The notes under the pieces were generated by a model, which was not told the origin of the DNA, searched no databases, and was given only the letters and a program-made list of their open reading frames with translations. From Planctomycetota bacterium (GTDB lineage: Bacteria; Planctomycetota; Phycisphaerae; Sedimentisphaerales; Anaerobacaceae), in assembly GCA_013349615.1 (NCBI GenBank), contig DUZJ01000007.1, forward strand, positions 1 through 64,000: a stretch of DNA of 64,000 nt, read 5' to 3'. Position numbers and translations under genes: made by a program. Each line of letters opens with the position of its first letter. The stretch's first letter is position 1. Below are positions 18,147-27,143 of this stretch, one piece after another.

Positions 18147-18932
18147 CTATTTTTTGTAAAAGGTCGCAGCTCCAAGCTGGCCGGCAGTCTGCAATCTCCT
18201 GCACTTCGGACACAGGCGCAGACTTGCACGGAATTCCTCGCTATTTAGATTGGACCTGGTCAAGGCTTGTTCACTCACCTGCTTGCTGGCTACAAGTGCT
18301 CCACATTGTTCACAAACAAGCAACTTTGCTCGCGACTTGAACGGGGATATCTCCACTTCCTGCTCATCTGCGTGAATCCTTATTTTGATGGTTCCGACCG
18401 GACAAATTGCAGCACACGCCCCACAGCCAATGCAATCCTCGGAAGGCTGCCGAAACGGTGCCGCCACAGCCCTGTCAACGCCTCGCCCGGCGAATCCGAT
18501 AGCCGCCTTACCGATTATTTGCTCACAAACGCTTACGCACAAGCCGCAAAGGATGCAATTTCGCTGACTCTCTGTAACATTCGGGTAACGCGTTTCATAA
18601 ACACCCATACGTTCGGCCAATGCCTTAAGCTCGCCGCTCTCCGGCGCCCTGGCGAGCAATAGCTCCATCACACCTCGTCGGGCGGCTTCTGCACGCTCGC
18701 TGGAGACATAAACGACAATGTCCCGCCGGACTGGGTAATTGCAGGATGTAACCAACTGCCTCCAGTCGCCGCGGTCAAGCTCCACCATACATAGTCGACA
18801 CGATGCGTCAGATGGAACAGCCGGGTGATAACACAGCGTAGGAATCCAGATGCCGGCTTTTCTTGCAGCGTCCAGAATCGTTTCGTCTTTCTTGACCGTG
18901 ACTTTACATCCATCTATCGTTACGGTAGGCAT
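18147..18932 (-). CDS. HoxU/NuoG-N-like iron-sulfur subunit of a diaphorase
   Basis: The 261-residue electron-transfer protein has an N-terminal [2Fe-2S] domain (Cys34, Cys45, Cys48, Cys64), then NCILCGLCVSVCEQ and DCIGCGACAAICPVG [4Fe-4S] motifs. It stops where a hydrogenase H-cluster domain or a NuoG molybdopterin domain would begin. The C-terminus instead carries two CxxC pairs (LLVCEQCGAL and LRLCPKCRRL), a zinc-ribbon-like tail. It lies 14 bp after hymB, so the three genes should form one NADH-oxidising module. MPTVTIDG at 18932 is the family start. Confidence 0.85.
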   Translation of the reverse strand: MPTVTIDGCKVTVKKDETILDAARKAGIWIPTLCYHPAVPSDASCRLCMVELDRGDWRQLVTSCNYPVRRDIVVYVSSERAEAARRGVMELLLARAPESGELKALAERMGVYETRYPNVTESQRNCILCGLCVSVCEQIIGKAAIGFAGRGVDRAVAAPFRQPSEDCIGCGACAAICPVGTIKIRIHADEQEVEISPFKSRAKLLVCEQCGALVASKQVSEQALTRSNLNSEEFRASLRLCPKCRRLQTAGQLGAATFYKK

Positions 18933-18946
18933 TGACTTACCTTTCC

Positions 18947-20815
18947 TTATACTTTCAGCACCGCGGCAAACGGACATTTCTCCCAGCACGTTCCGCAGAG
19001 CGTGCACTTTTCCTGGTCGATTACATAGGGGACCTTTTTTTCACCGGTAATCGCCTCGGCCGGACAGTTTTGCAGACATATACCACAAGATTTGCAGGCG
19101 TCCGCATCGATTTCGTAACGGAACAGACCGCGACATTCTTTTGCCGGGCAGTGCTTCTCTTTAATGTGTGCGTCGTATTCGTCTCGGAAATAGCGTATTG
19201 TGGAGATGACGGGATTTGCGGCAGTCTTACCAAGGGCGCATAAAGCCGTTCCCTCCATCAGCTCGGCCAGGCCCTCAAGCCTTTCAACGTCTCCGACTTG
19301 TCCCTCTCCATCGGTGATGCGGTCGAGAATATACAGCATCTGGGCCAGGCCTTCTCGGCAGGGTGTGCATTTGCCGCAGGATTCTTTCTGAAGAAAGTCG
19401 GTGAAGTACTTCGCGACCCTGACCATACAGGTGTCCTCGTCCATAACAATCATACCGCCGGAGCCCATCATAGAGCCCAGCTTGGTAAGCTCGTCGAAGT
19501 CCACCCGCGCATCGAGGTGTTCAGCAGGTATGCATCCACCGGATGGGCCTCCGGTCTGGACAGCCTTGAAACGCTTGCCGTCAGGTATTCCCCCGCCGAT
19601 TTCGTCAATAATCTGCCGCAGTGTGATGCCCATGGGAACCTCAACAAGGCCGGTGTTGACAACCTTTCCGACAAGGCTGAATACCTTGGTTCCCTTGGAC
19701 TTTTCTGTTCCAATGCCGGCGAACCACTCCCCGCCCCGGTTTATGATAGCAGGAACATTGGTCCATGTTTCCACGTTGTTCAGGTTTGTAGGCTTTTCCC
19801 AGAGCCCGCTTTCCACGGTGTGGACGTACTTTGCCCTGGGTTCGCCCGGCCGGCCTTCCAGAGAGGCCATCAGCGCCGTCGACTCACCACAGACAAATGC
19901 CCCGCCCCCGCGGTTGATGCGGATATCGAACGAAAAAGAACTGCCCAGAATGTTTTCGCCGATAAGGCCCAGCTCTTTCGCTTGCTCAATCGCCAGCTTT
20001 AGACGTTCCACCGAAAGGGGGTATTCGTTCCGGACATAAATATACCCGTCTGATGAGCCGATCGCGTATGCACCAATTAGCATACCCTCGATGACAGAGT
20101 GAGGGTTTCCCTCCATAATAGCACGGTCCATAAACGCACCGGGGTCTCCCTCGTCACCGTTACAAATAACATATTTTGGCGAACCTTCTGCCTCTCGGCA
20201 GGAGCGCCATTTTCGTGCAGTCGGGAAGCCCCCGCCGCCGCGGCCCCTCAGTCCTGCTGCCTCCACCTCCGAGACCACCTCCTCCGCCGTCATCGAGGAT
20301 AGAACCTTCGCAAGAGCGCTGTATCCCCCTTCAGTGATATAATCGGTGATTTCGGTGGGGTCTATCAAGCCATTATAGGCCAGTGCAACTCTTTGCTGGA
20401 CCTGATAGAAGGGAATCTTATCAACAGTATCAAGCTTCTCGCCTGTGGCGGGATGCTCGTAGAGCAGTCTGTCTACCAATCGGCCACCGAGTACAGTTTC
20501 ACGAAATATCTCGGCGACGTCAGGTTCTTCAACCCGCTGATAGAAGATGTCACCAGGCTCGATAATAACTATCGGCCCGTATTCACACAAACCATGGCAG
20601 CCGACGGCTTTAGCCCGGATTTCCACGTCCACGTTGGCTTGGCTTACAGCCTCGCGGAAAAGTTCGTACAGCTTGGGCGAGCCTTTTGCCGCGCAGCCGG
20701 GGCCGGTACATACATATACGGACTTTGTGGAGGGAGCACGCGAACTGAGCAGTTCTTTACGCTGTGCATCAAGCTCCGCAATGCTGCTGAGCCGCTTGTT
20801 GCTAAGTAACGTCAT
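18947..20815 (-). CDS. hymB: NADH-binding NuoF/HymB/HydB-like subunit
   Basis: The 622-residue flavoprotein takes electrons from or gives them to NAD(H). It has a thioredoxin-like [2Fe-2S] domain (VCTGPGCAA and VGCHGLC), a NuoF core with [14 protein letters not shown] for FMN and [13 protein letters not shown] for NADH, and the N3-type cluster [12 protein letters not shown]. Two C-terminal [4Fe-4S] motifs follow ([12 protein letters not shown] and [12 protein letters not shown]). This layout is that of the beta subunit of bifurcating [FeFe] hydrogenases and HymB-like diaphorases. It overlaps hymA by a few bases, suggesting coupled translation. The flavin and clusters look complete. Confidence 0.92.
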   Translation of the reverse strand: MTLLSNKRLSSIAELDAQRKELLSSRAPSTKSVYVCTGPGCAAKGSPKLYELFREAVSQANVDVEIRAKAVGCHGLCEYGPIVIIEPGDIFYQRVEEPDVAEIFRETVLGGRLVDRLLYEHPATGEKLDTVDKIPFYQVQQRVALAYNGLIDPTEITDYITEGGYSALAKVLSSMTAEEVVSEVEAAGLRGRGGGGFPTARKWRSCREAEGSPKYVICNGDEGDPGAFMDRAIMEGNPHSVIEGMLIGAYAIGSSDGYIYVRNEYPLSVERLKLAIEQAKELGLIGENILGSSFSFDIRINRGGGAFVCGESTALMASLEGRPGEPRAKYVHTVESGLWEKPTNLNNVETWTNVPAIINRGGEWFAGIGTEKSKGTKVFSLVGKVVNTGLVEVPMGITLRQIIDEIGGGIPDGKRFKAVQTGGPSGGCIPAEHLDARVDFDELTKLGSMMGSGGMIVMDEDTCMVRVAKYFTDFLQKESCGKCTPCREGLAQMLYILDRITDGEGQVGDVERLEGLAELMEGTALCALGKTAANPVISTIRYFRDEYDAHIKEKHCPAKECRGLFRYEIDADACKSCGICLQNCPAEAITGEKKVPYVIDQEKCTLCGTCWEKCPFAAVLKV

Positions 20816-21306
20816 GTTTCACCATCTTTCTCCACGCTTGTCTCGTTTTTACCAAGTCCGTAAAGGACTTCGAGAGCTGATGCTGGAGTAACTCCGTTGT
20901 AGTATTTGCCGTCCACTATCATCACGGGCGCCACTGCACAAGCTCCCACGCAATTCACGGCCTGGAAGGTGAATAAGCGGTCGCGGGTCGTGCCGCCCGT
21001 CTCAACATGGAATTCCCGGCTGATAGCCTCGGAAATCTTCGGGGCGCCCTTAAGGTAGCAAACCGTGCCTACGCAGAGCGTTACCTCATGAGCACCCTTT
21101 GGAGCAAGGTGGAACGAGGCATAGAACGTCGCCACGGCATACAACCGGCTAAGCGGAAGCGAAAGCTGCTTTGCCAGCGAATGCAGTTGCTCCAGTGGCA
21201 GATAACCACATTCTGCCTGTAGGTCCTGCATCATGGGTATGAGCATCCCAACATCAGCATCATAGCGGTCAACTATTTGTTCTATGATTTTGTCGTCTTG
21301 AGCCAT
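20812..21306 (-). CDS. hymA: NuoE/HymA-like [2Fe-2S] subunit
   Basis: The 164-residue thioredoxin-fold protein has the four ligands of NuoE-type [2Fe-2S] clusters in [12 protein letters not shown] and [13 protein letters not shown]. The N-terminal helices ([17 protein letters not shown]) are also typical. It partners the NuoF-like subunit next to it, whose start it overlaps. ATG at 21306 is used; GTG at 21312 is equally possible. Confidence 0.92.
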   Translation of the reverse strand: MAQDDKIIEQIVDRYDADVGMLIPMMQDLQAECGYLPLEQLHSLAKQLSLPLSRLYAVATFYASFHLAPKGAHEVTLCVGTVCYLKGAPKISEAISREFHVETGGTTRDRLFTFQAVNCVGACAVAPVMIVDGKYYNGVTPASALEVLYGLGKNETSVEKDGET

Positions 21307-21421
21307 ATTCACTGTTACCTTACCGATTCGTAATCAAGGGAAATCGTTGAGTATATTGAACTCTGAATCTGTTGTCAATACATCACTTGGCTGCCCAATA
21401 TCTAAAGGGCTAAAGGCTTTT

Positions 21422-22576
21422 TCAAACGGTCTCGATAGTTACCTCCTTGCCTCTTTTCCGCAGTTCCTCGGCAATCTCCCGCACCACAGCCAGCTTCATA
21501 CCCAGTTGTCGCGGCAGGTCGGGATTTTGATGCGCAGGGTTCACGCTCAGACCCACTATGAAATGGATGTGGTCAACGTTCAGGCACAGGCGGACCAACG
21601 CCGAGGCTGCATCCGTTTGGAACTTTACCGTCTCCTGGTCTGCGCCTGATTGAAGCAGCTCATTGGTTCTGGTAAGTGTCAGAATCCCCTCGGTCATCAG
21701 GTCAACGCCTTCCAACCTGGCCAATGGTGGAACATCGGGTTTCATCGTGCTAAGGTCAACTTCCAATGACTTATTTCCAAGATAATGGGCAACAATCTTT
21801 GACGTGGTCCCCCCACAAACCGCCAGAAAACCGGGACGTTGTGTGAATCTGTCAACGATTTTTTTGTCGATGCTCCTGTCGGCCGGCGGCCCTGTCAACA
21901 CGGTGGCCAAAAGTTTGTGGCGAACCTTTATAACGGCAACGCTCACATCATCCCCGGGCTTGCCGCAGTAAAGGTCCCAGGCTGCCTGCGCCAGCTTATC
22001 GGCGAGCTGCTGCGCCGAAAGGTCCGGGTGACAGTGCTCTTCGAGGAACCGCGTAACCTGCTCGGCGCCCCATCCAAGAGGATAGAGCCCGCCTATGCCG
22101 GCGTTTACGATGCCATCGGAGACAAAGACGACCCAGTCACCGACTTTGAGTGTGAATTCCAATTCGCGAATGGTCTTGCCTTCAATTTCTCGTTCCTCGT
22201 AGGGAATGGATGCGGACTTGCGCTGATGCAGCAAAACAACCGAAGGCGTGTCGAACTCGACCACCCGCGCATGCCCCTCGGAGAAGAATTGTCCGATCGA
22301 GAAGGTGCTGTAGGCGAGTTTTCGGACCTCGCAGACCGGCAGCGTCCTGCTTAATGTCTCCACCACTTCGCCTAAGGACAGCTCATTCTCAATCAGATGC
22401 ATAACGATTCGCGTAGTCAAAATAGACAGAATATTCGCTTTGACGCCGCTTCCCAGTCCGTCGGAAAGAGCCAGCGTCATCGAATCGGCACGACGGGCGA
22501 TAGCTATGTTGTCACCGCAGAGTTCTTCGCCGTGTTTTTGATGCTGTTTTGTGCCCCACTCGTAAAATAACTTCAT
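21422..22576 (-). CDS. SpoIIE-family PP2C serine phosphatase
   Basis: The 384-residue protein has a SpoIIE/PP2C phosphatase core: GEELCGDNIAIARR, TLALSDGLGSGVKAN and DWVVFVSDGIVNAG hold the metal-binding aspartates, and GDDVSVAVIKV ends the domain near residue 225. A further C-terminal region (GFLAVCGGTTSKIVAHYLG) is typical of versions found in NuoE/NuoF-type hydrogenase operons. It would dephosphorylate serine or threonine on an unknown partner. It overlaps the PAS gene by one base (TGATG). No kinase or anti-sigma factor is visible beside it. Confidence 0.85.
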   Translation of the reverse strand: MKLFYEWGTKQHQKHGEELCGDNIAIARRADSMTLALSDGLGSGVKANILSILTTRIVMHLIENELSLGEVVETLSRTLPVCEVRKLAYSTFSIGQFFSEGHARVVEFDTPSVVLLHQRKSASIPYEEREIEGKTIRELEFTLKVGDWVVFVSDGIVNAGIGGLYPLGWGAEQVTRFLEEHCHPDLSAQQLADKLAQAAWDLYCGKPGDDVSVAVIKVRHKLLATVLTGPPADRSIDKKIVDRFTQRPGFLAVCGGTTSKIVAHYLGNKSLEVDLSTMKPDVPPLARLEGVDLMTEGILTLTRTNELLQSGADQETVKFQTDAASALVRLCLNVDHIHFIVGLSVNPAHQNPDLPRQLGMKLAVVREIAEELRKRGKEVTIETV

Positions 22577-23085
22577 CACTGACCCTCTTGGCTGTAGAGG
22601 GAGATAAGCTTTGTCAAAAGCACCTTGGTCTCCGCTGTCGTCTCACCAAGAAGTCTCGCTATTTCCTGTACCGTCTGCATCTGCCGCGAGATGACCTCCT
22701 GCGCCCGTTTCAACATCTGCGCCTTGAGGTCAAGAAAGTCTTTTCTGGCCTTTTCCTCCTCAGAGATGTCGATGAAGATACCGCAGTAAAGGTCCTCACC
22801 CTCAATGGGGAAGATACCAACTCGGAAGCTGACACTATGCTCAGGAACGCTCTCTTTGACCATCAGCGAACCGCCTGCGGCGATGGCGCTTTCGAAGCAA
22901 TCAGAATGTACAAAGTCCCTGGCCAGGTGCCCCGAAAGCTCCTCGTTTTCGCATTGAAACATTTTAAGGAAGGCCGGATTGACGAAGCGGATGTGTGTTT
23001 TTTTGTCCACCAGAAGAACGCCGTTCGGTGTATGCTGCAATATAGCGCTGGTGTGCGTGTCTACCTGGCTTTTGGAAAGTTTCAT
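22576..23085 (-). CDS. PAS-domain sensor protein without kinase domain
   Basis: The 169-residue protein has one PAS domain (residues about 10-115, ILQHTPNGVLLVDKKTHIRF through GIFIDISEEEKA), followed by a coiled-coil helix of about 50 residues. In related hydrogenase clusters this position holds a PAS histidine kinase; here the phosphoacceptor and ATPase domains are absent. It may sense redox state or a ligand and act through the adjoining phosphatase (inference). One base separates it from the ferredoxin gene upstream. Confidence 0.8.
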   Translation of the reverse strand: MKLSKSQVDTHTSAILQHTPNGVLLVDKKTHIRFVNPAFLKMFQCENEELSGHLARDFVHSDCFESAIAAGGSLMVKESVPEHSVSFRVGIFPIEGEDLYCGIFIDISEEEKARKDFLDLKAQMLKRAQEVISRQMQTVQEIARLLGETTAETKVLLTKLISLYSQEGQ

Positions 23086-23086
23086 A

Positions 23087-23383
23087 CTAACTTCTCCTTT
23101 TACGGGGTTTCTTTGCGCTGCCTTTTGGTTTCTTTTTCTTTAGAGCGTTCTGCACTTTCTTGCGGAACGTTTTGGCCCCCTCTTCTGCGCTGGGGCTGCT
23201 TAAAATCTCATCGCCGAACTTCCAGTTGATTCCCTCTCCGCATCGCTCCATACAGAACGAGCCTTTCAGCTCGACCTTGTCCTCAAGACCCTTATTTGTA
23301 AGAAAGTCGTTAAAACGAGTTATCATTTCCCGGGCACCCTTGATATGGCACGAGCTGCCCACACATACGGTTACGGTAATCAT
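23087..23383 (-). CDS. Thioredoxin-like [2Fe-2S] ferredoxin
   Basis: The 98-residue protein carries CVGSSCHIKG near the N-terminus and SFCMERCGEG in the middle, giving the four cysteines of the thioredoxin-like [2Fe-2S] fold. The C-terminus is a lysine/arginine-rich tail of about 20 residues. It overlaps the cooF-like gene by 4 bp. Small proteins of this type accompany SpoIIE phosphatase genes in HymAB-type operons, probably shuttling electrons to or from the NuoF-like subunit. Confidence 0.82.
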   Translation of the reverse strand: MITVTVCVGSSCHIKGAREMITRFNDFLTNKGLEDKVELKGSFCMERCGEGINWKFGDEILSSPSAEEGAKTFRKKVQNALKKKKPKGSAKKPRKRRS

Positions 23384-23931
23384 TGGGTACTCTCTGTAGG
23401 TTTCTGTTTATTTTTCTGAGTTGACGAGACAAGGTCCTGGGCAGCGCGGCGGCGCCGGCTCGCTGCAAAGTCCTTTTCGCTGCCTAATTTCAGCGCTTTT
23501 GTGGGACAAGCCTCAACGCAAGCCGGCTCTTGCCCCATCCTGGCTCGCTCAATACAAAGGTCGCATTTGACCATGGCTTTGCCGTCACGGGAGAGCTCAA
23601 TAACTCCGAACGGACAAACGAGAAGGCAATACTTGCAGCCAATGCACTTGTCTTGTTCAATCAACACAGGCCCATCAGTTTCCTCTCGATGTATCGCCCC
23701 CGTCGGGCAAACTGCAATACAAGGCGCGTCCTCACAGTGCCTGCACTGCAGCGGCACTGCAAATTCCCCTGTCGCCTGCACCGTAACTCTACGCTGCGGC
23801 TTTGGCTGCTCTTGCACCGCCTCCTGAAGGACTTTCGAATCCGAATGCGCGACCGCACATGCTATTTCACAGCTTTTGCAGCCCAGGCATTTTTCGATAT
23901 CTACCATTATGCTTTTATTTTTCAAATCCAT
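23380..23931 (-). CDS. cooF: CooF-like polyferredoxin
   Basis: The 183-residue DMSO-reductase-type iron-sulfur protein has four cluster motifs: CLGCKSCEIAC, CRHCEDAPCIAVCP, CIGCKYCLLVCP and CDLCIER with CVEACP. This is the CooF/HycB arrangement that passes electrons from CODH C/B/D clusters to partner oxidoreductases. GGAGAAC lies ahead of the ATG at 23931. The placement next to a CooC gene supports the CooF reading. Confidence 0.85.
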   Translation of the reverse strand: MDLKNKSIMVDIEKCLGCKSCEIACAVAHSDSKVLQEAVQEQPKPQRRVTVQATGEFAVPLQCRHCEDAPCIAVCPTGAIHREETDGPVLIEQDKCIGCKYCLLVCPFGVIELSRDGKAMVKCDLCIERARMGQEPACVEACPTKALKLGSEKDFAASRRRRAAQDLVSSTQKNKQKPTESTQ

Positions 23932-23972
23932 CTTGTTCTCCGGGATAATTCGACTCGACTGAGCTTGTTATA

Positions 23973-24770
23973 CTATGAAGATACAATCCCTTCACTGATT
24001 AAGTCCATCAGATTATTTTTGGCAACCTTTAATGCGTCCACCAGTTCCGGACAGGCGTGAAAGACCGGCCTGAATTCGAGGTCCGCTTCCTGAACAGAGC
24101 GGCTATATCGAAGACTTCCCAGTAGAGCTGCATCTTTCAATTGAGATTTTATCACGTCCGTTTGGGCCGCTTCTGTAATTTTGTTGGCAATAGCTGCAAC
24201 ATTTTTGATTCCTAATTCCCTGGCCATTTTCGCCACCTTATTGGCCGTTTCAATGCTCCTGCCGCCTGGTTCTACCACAACTACCAGAGCATCGATTCCA
24301 AGGACGCTTGCTCTGCCCATAAACTCAAGTCCCGCCGCCAGGTCTACCAGAACCAGCTCCTGCCGCTGTAGTATGGTGTGGGTAAGCAGTGCCTTCAGAA
24401 ACGCTCCTTCAGGGCAGGCGCAGCCCGCACCAGCCTGGGTAATACCTCCCAGGACTAACAATTTCAATCCGACCACCTCAAGCCAGTATTTCTCTGGCAG
24501 GTCGCTTACTTTTGGATTTAGCTTAAAGTACGTTCCTACGGCATCTTTACCGGTGCCGGTACGTTCGGCAATTAACTGTTTCATTTTGATAAGTGGCTCC
24601 GGGTTTTGCTCGGAAGGTATACCAAAAGCTGAAGCAAGGTTGGTGTTTGGGTCGGCGTCAACCGCAAGGACGTCAAATTTATCTTCTGCAAATAATTGCC
24701 CCCAGACCGCAGAGACTGTGGTCTTACCTACCCCTCCTTTGCCGCCGATTGCTATTTTCGCACCCTGCAT
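23973..24770 (-). CDS. cooC: CooC-type nickel-insertion ATPase (copy 2)
   Basis: The 265-residue ATPase has AIGGKGGVGKTTVSA (Walker A), LAVDADPNTNLASAFG, GAGCACPEG with the nickel-binding CxC, and VLVDLAAGLEF (Walker B). It is more distant from copy 1 than a recent duplicate would be, so the two may serve CODH and ACS separately (inference). It precedes the cooF-like gene by 41 bp. Confidence 0.88.
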   Translation of the reverse strand: MQGAKIAIGGKGGVGKTTVSAVWGQLFAEDKFDVLAVDADPNTNLASAFGIPSEQNPEPLIKMKQLIAERTGTGKDAVGTYFKLNPKVSDLPEKYWLEVVGLKLLVLGGITQAGAGCACPEGAFLKALLTHTILQRQELVLVDLAAGLEFMGRASVLGIDALVVVVEPGGRSIETANKVAKMARELGIKNVAAIANKITEAAQTDVIKSQLKDAALLGSLRYSRSVQEADLEFRPVFHACPELVDALKVAKNNLMDLISEGIVSS

Positions 24771-24819
24771 TAAAAAATATTATGATGGCCGTTCATTTCG
24801 GCCGTATCAACTCCCACAT

Positions 24820-24848
24820 GATAGGGGCGGTTCGCGAACCGCCCATAC
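24820..24848. repeat. Family A palindrome between DUF3786 gene and cooC2
   Basis: The same 20-bp palindromic core as at 5038 lies in the 238-bp gap, flanked by ATAG and ATAC. The rest of the gap is AT-rich with no gene seen. A hairpin here could affect transcript processing near the head of the cluster. Confidence 0.85.
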
Positions 24849-25008
24849 TAATCGAGTCAACGCAAAAAACGCATTATTGCAGTTTTTTCTTGTCTTTTCA
24901 AACACTTTTCTTTCTTTTTTTTCCCAAAACTGCTAATCCACGAAATTCAATAGTATATACGCGAGCCATCAGGAAACGTTCACCCCGCACTAAAGCAGTC
25001 CAATTATT

Positions 25009-25629
25009 TCATTCTGCTGCCTTTACTAATGCCTTCACGGTCAGATTCACGAGCGCCCCCAGGGCGTCCAAAGGCAGGTGAATACCTGCGGTTTGGTCGA
25101 ATAGTATTGATGCTCTGGCGCCGAATTCCTCGTCGCTTCGCCAGATTACTATCTTTAGCCGGACCCGAGGCAACGCGGACAATTCAATAGAAGCATCGCC
25201 GAATTCGCATCGTTTAGCGCCGAACCGCTCCGAAACCTCGTATAACCGTTCGGGCCACTTTCCAAACGTCTCTTCCAATCGCTCGGTAGGAAGGCTGTGC
25301 GGACCCCGGAAGTAAAATTGACCACTCGGCAAATTTTCCGGACCAACAAATTTGTTGGCCGGTGGTATGTCTTGAGCGTTTATAAGATAGGCAAGAAGGC
25401 AAAGCTGCTCCAGAAATTCTGCGGGTGTCGGTGATGAAGTAGGGGCGGTTCGCGAACCGCCCGTACCAGTGGAGAAGATTTGGCTTTCGGCAGGCTTAAC
25501 TACATACTCGGTGTTCAGCAGAGTGATAATATAGCGCTGCGGGTCGGTCAGGTATTGACACTTTGCCCTTTGCGCGGTTCTTTGGCGGTCAAGCTTATTA
25601 AGTTGTTCCCACAGACCCTTATGAGCCAT
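25009..25629 (-). CDS. DUF3786-family protein at head of acs cluster
   Basis: The 206-residue protein resembles DUF3786 proteins often seen near corrinoid and Wood-Ljungdahl genes. Visible segments are LLNTEYVVKPAES, a hydrophobic LLAYLINA helix, ENLPSGQFYFRGPHSLP, and the conserved end IVIWRSDEEFGARASILFD. The function is unknown. A palindromic repeat is read in frame at residues about 54-64 (GTGGSRTAPTSS), between two conserved segments. The product otherwise appears full length. It is the first gene of the minus-strand run, though 238 bp separate it from cooC2. Confidence 0.65.
   Translation of the reverse strand: MAHKGLWEQLNKLDRQRTAQRAKCQYLTDPQRYIITLLNTEYVVKPAESQIFSTGTGGSRTAPTSSPTPAEFLEQLCLLAYLINAQDIPPANKFVGPENLPSGQFYFRGPHSLPTERLEETFGKWPERLYEVSERFGAKRCEFGDASIELSALPRVRLKIVIWRSDEEFGARASILFDQTAGIHLPLDALGALVNLTVKALVKAAE
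25439..25466. repeat. Family A palindrome inside the DUF3786 gene
   Basis: Identical over 28 bp to the copy at 5034. It is in frame on the gene strand and encodes about 10 residues. Confidence 0.85.
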
Positions 25630-25766
25630 TTTGTTTTGTGTCCTCTATTCGTATCTCCTATCTCGCAGATTGCTCAGGATTGACGGCGATTTCAATTTAT
25701 AATTTTACGATTGCGCGTTGAGCTCGTTCGCTCCGTTCACAATGGCATATAGGATTAGGGGTTTCA

Positions 25767-26513
25767 TCAAGGTGACGAGTCGATGCCTTTGATGCCGTTA
25801 ATGGTAAGGTTCGCGTCCGGAAGCTGGTCTCTGGCTGGGCGAATCTGTCCGACCTTAAGGTAATTAACATGACCATCAGCGAAGAGATAGTTTCTGCTCC
25901 CCTGCCAACACCACCATCCCTGGTCATTGGGTTCTGGTGCGTGATTGCTGAACCATTCGCCGACAAGGATTTTTCCTGAGGGCTTGGCCACTTCAAAACT
26001 TCCTTGCGGTATGGATGGCTGCGCAGTCATGAATGTGTCGGTGACGCTGTTCATCGTGTCGATCTGTTCGGGGCTGTGGTAAAAGGTCATAGAGTAAGCG
26101 TAACTGAAGCTCTCGCGTTGGGTTTTGTAGGTGATATCTTGAGGGCACAACAGGACCGAAGGGTTGTCTTCTGTGATATTGGTGCTCAGGTAAGGCTCGA
26201 CAAAGGACCGCCAACGTCCCATCCACAGCCAATAGCCTCCTGGGAGTGGGTCTTGAGCACAGGGATACATCTCCTCATTGGCGTCAAGGTACATATCTAC
26301 GGCCAGCTTGATTTGCTTCAGGTTGTGGGCACACTTGATACGCATCGCTGCTGTTCTGGCTTTTTCAAGTGATGGCACAAGTATGGAAAGCAGCAAAGCG
26401 ATGATGGCTATGACAACAAGCACTTCTACAAGAGTGAAACCGAACCGAAATGGCTTCTTTACGGCTTTAGGGCAGCAAACGTTAGTATCTGATGTTGTGC
26501 TTTTTACTTTCAC
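25767..26513 (-). CDS. Type II pseudopilin-like protein
   Basis: About 248 residues. A basic leader leads to the prepilin cleavage motif [21 protein letters not shown], then a hydrophobic helix. The rest is a planctomycete-type extracellular domain with paired cysteines and the C-terminal [12 protein letters not shown] motif (H-X9-DG class). These proteins are numerous in planctomycetes and their function is unsettled. The start is uncertain: GTG at 26513 gives a 25-residue leader, TTG at 26549 a longer one. Confidence 0.75.
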   Translation of the reverse strand: MKVKSTTSDTNVCCPKAVKKPFRFGFTLVEVLVVIAIIALLLSILVPSLEKARTAAMRIKCAHNLKQIKLAVDMYLDANEEMYPCAQDPLPGGYWLWMGRWRSFVEPYLSTNITEDNPSVLLCPQDITYKTQRESFSYAYSMTFYHSPEQIDTMNSVTDTFMTAQPSIPQGSFEVAKPSGKILVGEWFSNHAPEPNDQGWWCWQGSRNYLFADGHVNYLKVGQIRPARDQLPDANLTINGIKGIDSSP

Positions 26514-26601
26514 GTTGTCCAGATTAATTGAAAGCGGTATGTTTGTCAAGTCCTGAATCGAATGGGCCTGATGTTGCGTGTAATTACGTGCGATGATGCT
26601 T

Positions 26602-26642
26602 GCCCCGTTAGATACAGAAAGAAAAAGAATATCTAACGGGGC
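26602..26642. repeat. Family B palindrome downstream of moaB
   Basis: GCCCCGTTAGATA and its exact complement form a 13-bp stem around a 15-base A-rich loop. It may act as a terminator-like hairpin for moaB. Related units occur at 35718, 43950 and 51253. Confidence 0.85.
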
Positions 26643-26666
26643 CTGCCGAATCTTCGAGTGCCGGTC

Positions 26667-27143
26667 TCAATGACCGCCGCCCTGCAGCATATCCACGGCG
26701 TGCGGCAGGACGTCCAAAATTACATCCAGCGATTCCTTCACGCCTTTTGGACTGCCCGGCAGGTTGATTATAAGTGTATGTCCGCGAATACCCGCAACGC
26801 CCCGGGAAAGCATGGCGTTTTGGGTTTTTTTCAGTCCCTCCGACCGCATTGCTTCTGCCAGGCCGGGGACCATTTTTTGACATACCTCAGCGGTGGCCTC
26901 CGGCGTAACGTCTCGTGGCCCGGGGCCGGTGCCGCCGGTGGTGAGGACAATATCAGCTTTTACATCATCGGAAAAGTTTGTAAGCGCTTCTTTGATACCT
27001 TCTATTTCATCGGCTGCGATTTTGTACTCACAAATCTCGAATTTATCATCCGGGAGAACATTCTTGATAGTTTGCCCACTTACGTCCTCTCTTTTTTGCT
27101 GTGAGCAACTGTCGCTAACTGTCAGGATGGCTACCTTAATCAT
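26667..27143 (-). CDS. moaB: MoaB/Mog molybdopterin adenylyltransferase
   Basis: The 158-residue protein has the full MoaB/MogA fold: VAILTVSDSCS at the start, then VLTTGGTGPGPRDVTPEAT with the GGTG nucleotide loop, and LIINLPGSPKGVKE. It adenylylates molybdopterin before metal insertion. The ATG at 27143 overlaps the tail of the moeA remnant. It would be the last gene of the molybdenum cofactor group. Confidence 0.92.
   Translation of the reverse strand: MIKVAILTVSDSCSQQKREDVSGQTIKNVLPDDKFEICEYKIAADEIEGIKEALTNFSDDVKADIVLTTGGTGPGPRDVTPEATAEVCQKMVPGLAEAMRSEGLKKTQNAMLSRGVAGIRGHTLIINLPGSPKGVKESLDVILDVLPHAVDMLQGGGH

Noticed and set aside
18147-18932. [FeFe] hydrogenase catalytic subunit
   Set aside because: The protein has ferredoxin motifs only; none of the H-cluster motifs are present and it ends at 261 residues.
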